In this document: piece after piece, positions 49,487-56,814 of the stretch
How the letters are laid out: the number at the start of each line of letters is the position of its first letter
How positions within the stretch are numbered: position 1 is the first letter of the stretch
Origin: Methanocella_A sp963769045
GTDB lineage: Archaea > Halobacteriota > Methanocellia > Methanocellales > Methanocellaceae
Length of the DNA stretch: 64,000 bases
Assembly (NCBI GenBank): GCA_963769045.1
Contig: CAVYKK010000027.1
Span: 1 to 64,000, forward strand
Reading direction: 5' to 3'
The notes under the pieces: model-generated
Seen by the model: only the letters and a program-made list of their open reading frames with translations
Told to the model about the DNA's origin: nothing
Database searches by the model: none
Position numbers and translations under genes: made by a program

Positions 49487-49609
49487 GTCACTCCCTTCAA
49501 GACGCCATAGACTCCCGTATCTTCCAACATAAACTTATCTGCGGGCCTTGCCCTGCTATGTTTCAAATAAGATGTCAGGCTGCTATAACGCTCACTCAGT
49601 TCGGGCTGT

Positions 49610-49712
49610 CCGGTATGGGGGCCGCCAGGACACCAGGACGCCAAGAGCGAAAAATGGATGACGCTAAGCGAAAACCTATAAATTCTTGGCGTCCTGGCGG
49701 CTCCCATACCGG
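49610..49712. repeat. Inverted repeat with bulged stem
   Basis: Left arm 49610-49646 (CCGGTATGGGGGCCGCCAGG...) pairs with right arm 49684-49712 (TCTTGGCGTCCTGGCGGC...), with an 8-base duplicated CACCAGGA bulge on the left. Its CGCCAAG/CTTGGCG and CCAGGA modules resemble those of the 44-bp inverted repeat at 26281-26424. The remaining spacer 49713-49980 contains a CG-rich tract near 49795 and no supported gene. Confidence 0.7.
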
Positions 49713-49980
49713 ATGCTAACATAACAACCTGGCGCTCTTGGACCCTCGGCATCATTTTCTAAACTTTCGCCTGTCGTCGCGGGTCAGGCGATCTCTCGCG
49801 CGCGTATGATGCCGCGGGCATGAATCCGGAGGCAAGTCCGGTCATCATCCTCAGGACAGTTTTTACCGGGGGACCGCGCATCCAGTAAGGCTCCGCAAGC
49901 GCGGCCGCCCTCTCGTAATGATTGTCTTGTTGGCAGGCCACGTGTCCAGCGAAGGCCTGCTATAGCTTCGACTTAAAACC

Positions 49981-51402
49981 CTATTTTCTGATCTTTAAGC
50001 ATACGTAATTGCCAGTCAATGCCAAGCCGATCAACATAATTATTGTCGGAACGTCGAACCCGCTAGCCGGCGCTGGCAATTGCGTAGGGGTAGCTGTCGA
50101 GGCCTGCACTGAGGGAGATTGTATTATCGTCTCAGTGGCTGAAACACTTGTGGTTGGCGGTACCGTAGGAGTCGCAGTTGGTTGCGGATATGTACCGGTG
50201 TCGATTAAGACTCTTACCGGGACATATTTACCATAAGGGATATCTTTTGTGAATGTCCCATCGCCTATCTGTCCGTGTTGGTTATTGCCCCAGGCCCATA
50301 GCGTGCCATCCTTTTTTAACGCTAATATAACATAATCGCTCACAGAAATCGATGCAATATTATCGATAGCAATTTTTTTGGGCTTCTGAAGTACGGCATC
50401 CATAGTCATTCCCGCTGCCGACATATGATTGTCACATCCCCACATATACACATTCCCGTCTTTGGTCAGGGCCATCGAAAACTCGTTGCCCGATTCAATA
50501 TCGGCCACATTGCCTATATCCTTCACTTGTACGGGTAGCATCCGATCAATATTTGTTTGATCTCCCAACTGATAATACGCATTATTACCCCAGGCCCATA
50601 CGGAACCATCCTCTTTTAACGCGAGCGTTCTTTCGCCGCTAGACGCTATCTCCGTAACCCCTGAGATAGAGATTTTTACTGGAGAATATCTATTCTCTGT
50701 TGTGCCATCTCCAAGCTGGCCATTTCTATTTTCCCCCCACGCCCATATGGAGCCGTCTTTATCTATCGCAAACGAGGAGCCTATCGCAGTGGCCACGGAT
50801 TTGATGTCGCTTATTCCTTTGACTTGTACGGGTACTGATCTGGAAATATTTGTACCATCACCAAGGCAACCGCGATAATTAATTCCCCAGGCCCATACTG
50901 TCCCATCTTTTTTAACCGCGAGGCTATAGCCGCTACCTGCTGCTATTGACGTAACCCCTTCCAGATTATTTACTCTGACCGGCGTAGAGGGTATCGGCTC
51001 CTTTACCGGTAATTTAACATTGTCAACCGTGCCATCGCCGTGTTCACCATTGATATTGATCCCCCAGGCCCAGACGGTGCCGTCATCTTTTAAGGCGATA
51101 CAATGCTCTATCCCTGCGGCAATTGCTATTACGTGATCAATGGGCACTTTTTCCGGGATGGCCCTATCCGAACTAGATCCATCACCGAGCACGCCCAACC
51201 TGTTACCTCCCCAGGCCCAGACGGTGCCGTCGTCTGCTAAGGCTAGCGAATAGAAGCCGTTGGTCGAACCGACTTCTACGCTTTTGATCCCGATGGAAGC
51301 GGCAGTAGCCGGAACGAATGTGATCAATACACAGTCTACGACTAGCAATAAGCATGTCATCGTCACTACAGTATTAATTATTTTCCTGTCGTCCAACATC
51401 AT
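49981..51402 (-). CDS. Secreted RCC1-repeat beta-propeller with C-terminal anchor
   Basis: A 473-residue protein: a signal-like N-terminal helix (VVTMTCLLLVVDCVLITFV), seven RCC1 repeats (each containing DGTVWAWG and QLGDGT-like motifs), a Thr/Pro/Ala-rich linker and a C-terminal hydrophobic helix (TIIMLIGLALTGNYV) followed by CLKIRK. The SGF before the helix resembles archaeal CTERM sorting signals such as PGF-CTERM. GGAGG five bases before tandem ATG codons sets the start, and the ATG overlaps the permease stop. A surface-exposed binding propeller is likely; RCC1 chromatin functions do not apply. Confidence 0.8.
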   Translation of the reverse strand: MMLDDRKIINTVVTMTCLLLVVDCVLITFVPATAASIGIKSVEVGSTNGFYSLALADDGTVWAWGGNRLGVLGDGSSSDRAIPEKVPIDHVIAIAAGIEHCIALKDDGTVWAWGININGEHGDGTVDNVKLPVKEPIPSTPVRVNNLEGVTSIAAGSGYSLAVKKDGTVWAWGINYRGCLGDGTNISRSVPVQVKGISDIKSVATAIGSSFAIDKDGSIWAWGENRNGQLGDGTTENRYSPVKISISGVTEIASSGERTLALKEDGSVWAWGNNAYYQLGDQTNIDRMLPVQVKDIGNVADIESGNEFSMALTKDGNVYMWGCDNHMSAAGMTMDAVLQKPKKIAIDNIASISVSDYVILALKKDGTLWAWGNNQHGQIGDGTFTKDIPYGKYVPVRVLIDTGTYPQPTATPTVPPTTSVSATETIIQSPSVQASTATPTQLPAPASGFDVPTIIMLIGLALTGNYVCLKIRK

Positions 51403-52190
51403 ATTTCCTCCTTGCCGAACTGCCGTATGTCGATGAATAATATTAACAGTATCTCGGCGAACAGAATCCCGATCAGCGGCAATGCCGATCCTGCCCATGA
51501 ACCCAGGGATACGGTAGTATCAAACAAATTAGACCCTCCTCCCCCAATTATATTCTGATACAGGATGATTGGATTTATTTTCAATAGTTCGCCCAGGTTG
51601 TAGGGTGGGAAGACAAACCATATTATGTATAAAAATGATGAAGTCACGATCAGGGCAGCGTAAATATTTTTCAGCACTATGCCAATCAACATGACGATTG
51701 TGGCAATAAGCACATTCAGCAGGTACAATAATAACGTGGCTATGACAATCCTCACAACGGTATCGGATGATTCAACGGGCCGGTAAATCATCGTTAACAT
51801 GATCACACTGAAAATTGTAGCGGCCGCGCTGATTGTAAAAATAGACAGGCTCAATCCGATAAATTTGCCAAAGATTATTTCTTTGAGGTAAACCGGCTTG
51901 GTCATTAGTACTCGCAGTCGGCCCGTCGATCGGTCTTCGGAAATCAGTACAGCCCCGATGCATAGCGATAAGAACGAAAGTATTAACGACACGTCGGAAA
52001 TATTATTTCGGAACCCGATGAGAAACAGGTCCCCAAGGTTTAACATACTTATCCTGGGGAGTAAATAATATGACCCAATGCCGTTGATTATCGAGTATAC
52101 AAATAATATGAAGGTTATTATCAGCACGATGGGATGACTGATTATCCTCTTAAATTCGTTTTCCGCAATGCTCCTTATGACTAATCTCAT
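51399..52190 (-). CDS. ABC-2-type transporter permease, copy 2
   Basis: A 263-residue membrane protein with six predicted helices. It starts VIRSIAENEFKRIISHPIVLIITFILF, where the N-terminal amphipathic helix is the family coupling helix, and has a DRSTGRLRVLMTKPVYLKEIIFGKF cytoplasmic loop typical of ABC-2 exporters. It overlaps both neighbours by four bases. No ATP-binding subunit gene occurs nearby, so the ATPase must be encoded elsewhere. Confidence 0.78.
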   Translation of the reverse strand: MRLVIRSIAENEFKRIISHPIVLIITFILFVYSIINGIGSYYLLPRISMLNLGDLFLIGFRNNISDVSLILSFLSLCIGAVLISEDRSTGRLRVLMTKPVYLKEIIFGKFIGLSLSIFTISAAATIFSVIMLTMIYRPVESSDTVVRIVIATLLLYLLNVLIATIVMLIGIVLKNIYAALIVTSSFLYIIWFVFPPYNLGELLKINPIILYQNIIGGGGSNLFDTTVSLGSWAGSALPLIGILFAEILLILFIDIRQFGKEEI

Positions 52191-53020
52191 GCCGTATCCC
52201 TTCGATTAAACAATATATAGCTTAACACCAATAGTACGACCAACGTTACGACCAGTTTTAAAGTCAGGTCGTCTTGGGAAAGATTATTTATCAAATTGTC
52301 GGGGTCCTTAAAAATGTTTAAAACCAAAAGTTGAGGGCTGATATTGGTTATCATTTCCTGGATATATTGGCTGTTGTCGCCGAATGCGTACGATAGGCTG
52401 GCAGAAAAGGCTGACGAGGGAATAATCCTTATTGACACGATCCAGATCAAAAGCGCGCTGAATAGCGAAAAAACAGAATCTTTGACCAACAAGGTCGTTA
52501 TCAATGAAATGGTAACATAGATGCCCATGACCAGGGCGGCGATAAAATAAATTACGAAGACGTCTGCCAGGAATGTCTGAAGCGAGACGTTGATAACGTT
52601 GCCATACAGGAACGATATCGAGATGAAATATGCGATATTTGCGATGACAAACGTTAATAAGATGAAGCCAGTGCAACTGATCAGCTTTCCATTAATGATA
52701 CTTTCACGATACAAAGGCTTGCTCAAAAGCACACCGAGGGCGCTTCTGTGCCTTTCACTGGTCTGCGACGAATAGCCTATTATAACGGCAATCAGGCTGC
52801 CACAATTTACGAACACGTATAATAATTGGTGTAATGCATCAGTAAAACCGAATTTATTAAAAACGACGTTTTGTCCATGTGGCAACCCAGAAAAGATATA
52901 GGTGCTGTAAGCATTCGTTAATAATACCAGCAAGTAAAATAGCATTATAAAATACATCGGTCTGCTATTCAGGAGTTCTAAGAACTCCCTTTGTGCGATT
53001 TTAAGGGTATTTTGGCTCAT
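52187..53020 (-). CDS. ABC-2-type transporter permease, copy 1
   Basis: A 277-residue six-helix permease with the same layout: TLKIAQREFLELLNSRPMYFI at the N-terminus, SSQTSERHRSALGVLLSKPLYRESIINGKL as the conserved cytoplasmic loop, and a final helix LVVTLVVLLVLSYILF. Together with the overlapping permease it could form a heterodimeric exporter channel. The gene follows the TAG-interrupted secreted-protein gene after 28 bases, so that protein or the RCC1 protein may be substrate or accessory. Confidence 0.78.
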   Translation of the reverse strand: MSQNTLKIAQREFLELLNSRPMYFIMLFYLLVLLTNAYSTYIFSGLPHGQNVVFNKFGFTDALHQLLYVFVNCGSLIAVIIGYSSQTSERHRSALGVLLSKPLYRESIINGKLISCTGFILLTFVIANIAYFISISFLYGNVINVSLQTFLADVFVIYFIAALVMGIYVTISLITTLLVKDSVFSLFSALLIWIVSIRIIPSSAFSASLSYAFGDNSQYIQEMITNISPQLLVLNIFKDPDNLINNLSQDDLTLKLVVTLVVLLVLSYILFNRRDTA

Positions 53021-53048
53021 AATAAAAAATAATGTTTTTACTTAATGT

Positions 53049-53507
53049 TTACACAACGTTGTACGGCTGCATTGTGATTAAGCTTCCAGGGTTGCCGCCG
53101 GGTGACTCATATGTATGCCACACGTAAAGATCATACCCGGTTCCCACGTCCGAGGAAGACCAGTATCTGGTATTCAAGACTTTTGTCAGGGCCCCAGAAC
53201 CATAGGTTATAAGACCTGCCGTCCCATAGGAATCCTGAATCCCCGTGTGATCTAAATACGCGTACTTCGCATAGTATCCCGCAGGGTTATTCGGGTCGTC
53301 ATCGAGCCAAACATTGTCCTAGGATCCCCCCTCGTTCATCGGAATATCCAGGGTACTGGATATCGTTTGAGACCATTGAAAATCATATGCGTTTATATAC
53401 GAAGAGTCCTGGCCGGTCCACTCATTAGCTGCATACCCGCTTTGACCGGCAATTACCAAAAGTATTATACCAGCGAGTGCCATTATAACAAACTTGTTCT
53501 TGCGCAT
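53049..53507 (-). CDS. Small secreted protein with in-frame TAG codon (pyrrolysine or nonsense)
   Basis: From the ATG at 53507 (GGAGAT upstream) the frame encodes a signal peptide (KFVIMALAGIILLVIAGQSGYA) and 62 residues, ending at TAG at 53319-53321 after IPMNEGGS. The same frame then continues for 89 codons (DNVWLDDDPNNPAGYY ... MQPYNVV) to TAA at 53049. The continuation is protein-like, with Trp, Tyr and Gly-rich strands, and its length fits one secreted domain. Either TAG is read through, as pyrrolysine in some methanogens, or the gene is inactivated by one nonsense change. An insertion sequence 90 bases upstream may have removed its promoter, which favours decay. Confidence 0.65.
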
Positions 53508-53587
53508 TGCTATTATCTCCTGGTTGTCCGGTGGGCAGGGCTTTTTGTGCTTTTGCCTGCTGTACAACACTAAATTTCCTTTTAAAA

Positions 53588-53597
53588 TAGCATTTAT
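53588..53597. repeat. Target-site duplication, left copy
   Basis: TAGCATTTAT directly abuts the left end of the insertion sequence and is repeated exactly at 54657-54666. Confidence 0.9.
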
Positions 53598-54656
53598 GAG
53601 GCTTTTGCATAAATCGATAAAAAGTATTTGGGCATCTGGGCCGTGTCGTTTTTATGCTCAGTAAAAACGTTTGTTCGGGCTGGCAGATGCCCGTTTCTTG
53701 CTTTGACTGTCATTGTAAAATACTTTCTGACATACACCTTGCGATGTTGGAAGCGGTCGACTGGCAGCGTTTCCGGTATCTTGAGGAGAGTAATAATCGT
53801 GGCCGGCCACCCGTGCATGGCAAGATCGCTTTGCTCCGGGCTCTCCTCTACATGGAGTTGGCCGGGATTCCGAGCGTCAGCATGCTGGTAAGAATACTGG
53901 CAGGCGATTTATATAAAACGAAGATTCTCGGCCTCAACCAGTTGCCTTCAAACAGCACGTTCAGCAGGTTCAAAGAAAGTGTAGACATAGATCGGATCAT
54001 GGTCCATTTGACTGCCTTGATTAAACGGGCGGAACCTGATTTTATGTGCATGGTCGGAGTTGACAGCACCAGTCTACGCGCATACAGTCTCGACGACCCG
54101 GACGCTGCGTGGGGATACGATCATATCACTGAGGAGATGTATTACGGGTACAAAATACACTTACTATACGACCTTCCCACGCTGACGCCAATATGCAGTA
54201 TAGTGACCGGGGCCAACAAACACGACGTCACCCAACTCATGCCATTATTAAAGAAACTGGGCGTACGCATCCTGTATATGAACGGATTGCTCGGCGATAT
54301 CGCGTACGATTCGAAAGAAAGACTGGAACGATTGTACCCGCTCGGAATACCTTTAATAAACAGGGTTAACCGGCGGAATAGCAAACAAGAACTGCCCAGG
54401 TACCGGCTACAAGAATACATACCCTTCCACGACATCACCATGAACAAATTATATAAAAACCGGATGCACTGCGAATACACGAACTACCTTTTAAAAGAAC
54501 AGCTCAGCCTAAAACGAGTAAACACCACCAGAATATTTAGAGTCCACACAAAAACAGGACTCACACTGATAGCACGACAGATACAAGTCCTCTACCAGAT
54601 AATTCGAGGAGCAAACCCACGGACTGCAATCATCGAATGAATTATGCAAAAGTCTC
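53598..54656 (+). mobile_element. Insertion sequence of 1059 bp, DDE transposase type
   Basis: Terminal inverted repeats are GAGGCTTTTGCATAA (53598-53612) and TTATGCAAAAGTCTC (54642-54656), matching at 14 of 15 positions. A perfect 10-bp target duplication TAGCATTTAT flanks it. One intact transposase gene fills the element. The intact ends, gene and duplication show a recent insertion. It belongs to the broad IS4/IS5-like DDE group; the subfamily cannot be fixed without a database. Confidence 0.92.
53654..54640 (+). CDS. DDE transposase
   Basis: A 328-residue transposase. The N-terminal part binds ends (NRGRPPVHGKIALLRALLYMELAGIPSV). The catalytic core has the first Asp in MVGVDSTSLRAY, YYGYKIHLLYD, GANKHDVTQL and the second Asp in LLGDIAYDSKERLE; the final Glu is probably in the C-terminal RMHCEYTNYLLKEQ region. 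The gene is intact with no frameshift and is unlike its neighbours in codon use (AT-richer). Confidence 0.9.
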   Translation: MLSKNVCSGWQMPVSCFDCHCKILSDIHLAMLEAVDWQRFRYLEESNNRGRPPVHGKIALLRALLYMELAGIPSVSMLVRILAGDLYKTKILGLNQLPSNSTFSRFKESVDIDRIMVHLTALIKRAEPDFMCMVGVDSTSLRAYSLDDPDAAWGYDHITEEMYYGYKIHLLYDLPTLTPICSIVTGANKHDVTQLMPLLKKLGVRILYMNGLLGDIAYDSKERLERLYPLGIPLINRVNRRNSKQELPRYRLQEYIPFHDITMNKLYKNRMHCEYTNYLLKEQLSLKRVNTTRIFRVHTKTGLTLIARQIQVLYQIIRGANPRTAIIE

Positions 54657-54666
54657 TAGCATTTAT
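54657..54666. repeat. Target-site duplication, right copy
   Basis: TAGCATTTAT repeats the sequence at the left end of the insertion sequence. Confidence 0.9.
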
Positions 54667-54782
54667 ATAAGAGTATCTTGCTACGTAGCAATCGCCTGTC
54701 CCTGTACCTGTGCTACTACCTATACATGCGGCGTTTTTATTCGGGGGAAGCTCGTGTATTTAATGGATAGTGAGAGAATGCT

Positions 54783-54790
54783 TATATAAT
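54783..54790 (+). promoter_or_regulatory. TATA-like box of EarA-like gene
   Basis: TATATAAT lies about 50 bases before the ATG at 54839 in an AT-rich spacer. Confidence 0.45.
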
Positions 54791-54838
54791 TTGATATTAT
54801 TTAATGTTTTTTAACAATTATTTGGCGTGTGGTTGTGG

Positions 54839-55183
54839 ATGGAGCAGTTGGCTGTGTTCGGGGAGGATGTTTGTCGTTCTTTGCGTCGGAGCATGGTGCG
54901 GAGGAATGTGCTCTTGTTTCTCTGGCTGTTCCAGGATGCTGCCACGATCGCTGACATTGCGAAGGGGATCGGGTCGAATTATACGAACGTGCTGTTGGCT
55001 GTGGAGGGCGACGATGATCGGTATGCTGTGCGGTTGTCGTTGATTCGGCTGGGCCTGTTGGAGCGGGAGAACGTCGTCGGCACTTTATGGGTTTATCGTC
55101 TTACTTCCCGGGGCAAGTCGGCGGCGAAAAAGTTGAGAGAGATCGGGTATGATCTGGAAGTCCGGCCTGGCCAGGAGGCGTGA
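54839..55183 (+). CDS. EarA-family winged-helix transcription regulator
   Basis: A 114-residue winged helix protein. The pattern VRRNVLLFLWLFQDAATIADIAKGIG, then NYTNVLLAVEGDDDRYAVRLSLIRLGLLERE and VYRLTSRGKSAAKKL, matches the EarA family, which activates archaellum (flagellum) genes by helping TFB at weak promoters. No archaellum gene is in the window, so the target is elsewhere or different. The ATG at 54839 was preferred to upstream ones because it starts at the conserved sequence. Confidence 0.72.
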   Translation: MEQLAVFGEDVCRSLRRSMVRRNVLLFLWLFQDAATIADIAKGIGSNYTNVLLAVEGDDDRYAVRLSLIRLGLLERENVVGTLWVYRLTSRGKSAAKKLREIGYDLEVRPGQEA

Positions 55184-55202
55184 TGGGCGGGCGGCTTTTT
55201 CG

Positions 55203-55748
55203 TTACTGTCGCTTGTGTTCATGCGCGAGCGCCGCCACCAGCTCGAAATCCGGCCCCTGCAGCCCCGCGACGTATCCGGCGAAAGCCTCGCAGAAGCCCT
55301 CTTCCGGCGTCGTCGAGTAGCCGGACGGTTTTCCCGGCACGAACGAGCGCGTCCACGTTTTCTGCCGCTCCCTGCCCATCCGCCCGTAGATGTAATGGCC
55401 GATCTCGTGGGAGACGATGTACTTTACGGGGCAGTCGCATTCCGGGTGGTAGCCGGCCTGTACATCGTGGCTGTACCGCTGCCGGAGCAGGCCGCAGTCC
55501 CGCAGCCATTCGGCGTTGATCAGGATGACCGGGTAGGGCAGAAAACGCAGCCAGTGGTTCAGGCACATGGCGTAGCCGTGAAGCCGTCCGCCGAGCCATC
55601 GGTCGTCCGCATGGTGAATCGCCTTCGGCATCGGGACACTGACGACGATGGCACGATCCATTAGATCCGGATAGTCCTTTTTCAGCAGCTCGCATGCCGC
55701 AATTACCAGGTTCTGTCCTGTCTTCGACGTACCGGGCAGAAAAAACAT
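55203..55748 (-). CDS. Zinc metallopeptidase-like protein (HExxH)
   Basis: A 181-residue protein with the zinc motif HEIGHYIYG preceded by KYIVS, and a possible third ligand Glu in TPEEGFCEAFAGYV. The first residues (MFFLPGTSKTGQNLVIAACELL) are mildly hydrophobic but not a clear signal peptide. The frame continues upstream inside rpoE; the ATG at 55748 avoids this. It occupies the place after rpoE where many euryarchaea have spt4. Substrate unknown. Confidence 0.65.
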   Translation of the reverse strand: MFFLPGTSKTGQNLVIAACELLKKDYPDLMDRAIVVSVPMPKAIHHADDRWLGGRLHGYAMCLNHWLRFLPYPVILINAEWLRDCGLLRQRYSHDVQAGYHPECDCPVKYIVSHEIGHYIYGRMGRERQKTWTRSFVPGKPSGYSTTPEEGFCEAFAGYVAGLQGPDFELVAALAHEHKRQ

Positions 55749-55780
55749 GAAAGTTAGAAATAGTAAAGAAGAGAAGAGGT

Positions 55781-56362
55781 TTACGAAGAGGCCTTGGCGG
55801 CCGGCTTCTCGCCCTTCTTCTTCTGGTCTTCCTCGATCCACTCGAGCCTGCCGAGCGCTACCTGCCGCATGGTCAGGCCGATCTTGCTCTCCCTCGGGTC
55901 GTGCTCGTTCAGGCTGACCGCCACGATGCGGGCACGGACCTTGTCGCCCTCGTTGAGCGACCTGTTGCTGTCTCTGCTGGTCAGCCGGGCGTTCTTCTCG
56001 TCGTAGGTCATGAACTCGTCCGCGATCTGGCTGACGTGCACGAGGCAGTCGACGGGGCCCACGGCGACGAACGCGCCGAAGTTGACGATCTCGACGACCG
56101 TCCCTTCCACGATCTCCTGCAGCTCGGGCTTGTACGCGATAGCGTCGAAAGCGACCTCGTAGTAGACTGCGCCGTCGCCTACAAGGATGTGGCCCTCGCC
56201 GATATCTACAACGTCTGTGACAGCTACGATCGAGCCGAGCGTCTTGTCAATACGGCCCTCGAGCTTCTCGCGTAATGTCTCGGCGATCACTTTCTCAAGG
56301 TCCTCTTCCAGCCTCTGCGGCGGTATTCTGATGATATCTACAAGCCTCACTTTTCTATACAT
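55781..56362 (-). CDS. rpo7: RNA polymerase subunit Rpo7 (RpoE')
   Basis: A 193-residue subunit of the RNA polymerase stalk. The N-terminal RNP-like domain begins MYRKVRLVDIIRIPPQRL and the C-terminal S1/OB domain has EIVNFGAFVAVGPVDCLVHVSQIADEF. With Rpo4 it binds nascent RNA and helps open complex formation. A Lys/Ala-rich tail ends it. It follows the PIN and aIF2 gamma genes, a common euryarchaeal order, but spt4 is not directly behind it. Confidence 0.94.
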   Translation of the reverse strand: MYRKVRLVDIIRIPPQRLEEDLEKVIAETLREKLEGRIDKTLGSIVAVTDVVDIGEGHILVGDGAVYYEVAFDAIAYKPELQEIVEGTVVEIVNFGAFVAVGPVDCLVHVSQIADEFMTYDEKNARLTSRDSNRSLNEGDKVRARIVAVSLNEHDPRESKIGLTMRQVALGRLEWIEEDQKKKGEKPAAKASS

Positions 56363-56413
56363 ACAATATCCATCCAGTCAGCGATCGAATGATTGTCACG
56401 ATCATTATTCTTA

Positions 56414-56456
56414 TCGAGTGACGCCGTCCGACATCGTTTGATGTCGGCTCACTCGA
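56414..56456. terminator. Two-part hairpin between PIN gene and rpo7
   Basis: Outer helix TCGAGTGA (56414-56421) with TCACTCGA (56449-56456) and inner hairpin CCGACATC/GATGTCGG (56428-56447, loop GTTT). The outer 3' strand overlaps the PIN stop codon. No T tract follows on the minus strand, so attenuation or RNA processing is as likely as termination. Confidence 0.45.
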
Positions 56457-56814
56457 CAGCCAGCATATGCCGGCTCCTCATGAAGATGGTCTTCACGCCA
56501 TCTTTCTTCAGCCGTTTCCGGAGCGCCGCGTCGTTGGTGAAGACGGCGGCTCCCATTTCTTTCGCGAGGCGGGCGATCACGTCGTCGGCGTTACCCGGCG
56601 CCTCTATGACCTCGCACCGCTTCGACAGCTCCAGGGCCACGGCCAGCGCCACCCTGTCGCTACCTTTCACTTTGCTCTTCAGCGATTCCAGCTCGTCGCT
56701 CACCGCGGACGGGATCACGCATTCGTCATAGCCCAGCGCCTGCAGCTCCTCGAACACGTCGATGCCGTGCTGCGCCGGGACCATGAGCCCGTTGGTGTCG
56801 ACGAGGACCTTCAC
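56449..56814 (-). CDS. PIN-domain nuclease (Fcf1/UTP23-like)
   Basis: A 121-residue PIN protein. VLVDTNGLMVP holds the first acidic residue, SAVSDELESL the second, and NADDVIARLAKEMGAAVFTND the remaining acids of the metal site. In archaea this gene next to aIF2 gamma is related to eukaryotic Fcf1/Utp24 and is a candidate rRNA-processing nuclease. The true start is the GTG at 56814, whose GTGA overlaps the aIF2 gamma stop; a longer frame runs into that gene in another register. Confidence 0.88.
   Translation of the reverse strand: MKVLVDTNGLMVPAQHGIDVFEELQALGYDECVIPSAVSDELESLKSKVKGSDRVALAVALELSKRCEVIEAPGNADDVIARLAKEMGAAVFTNDAALRKRLKKDGVKTIFMRSRHMLAVE

Noticed and set aside
49483..49941. Two small minus-strand frames of 90 and 60 codons
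   Set aside because: They run through an inverted repeat and CG-rich tracts and show no start signal or conserved pattern.
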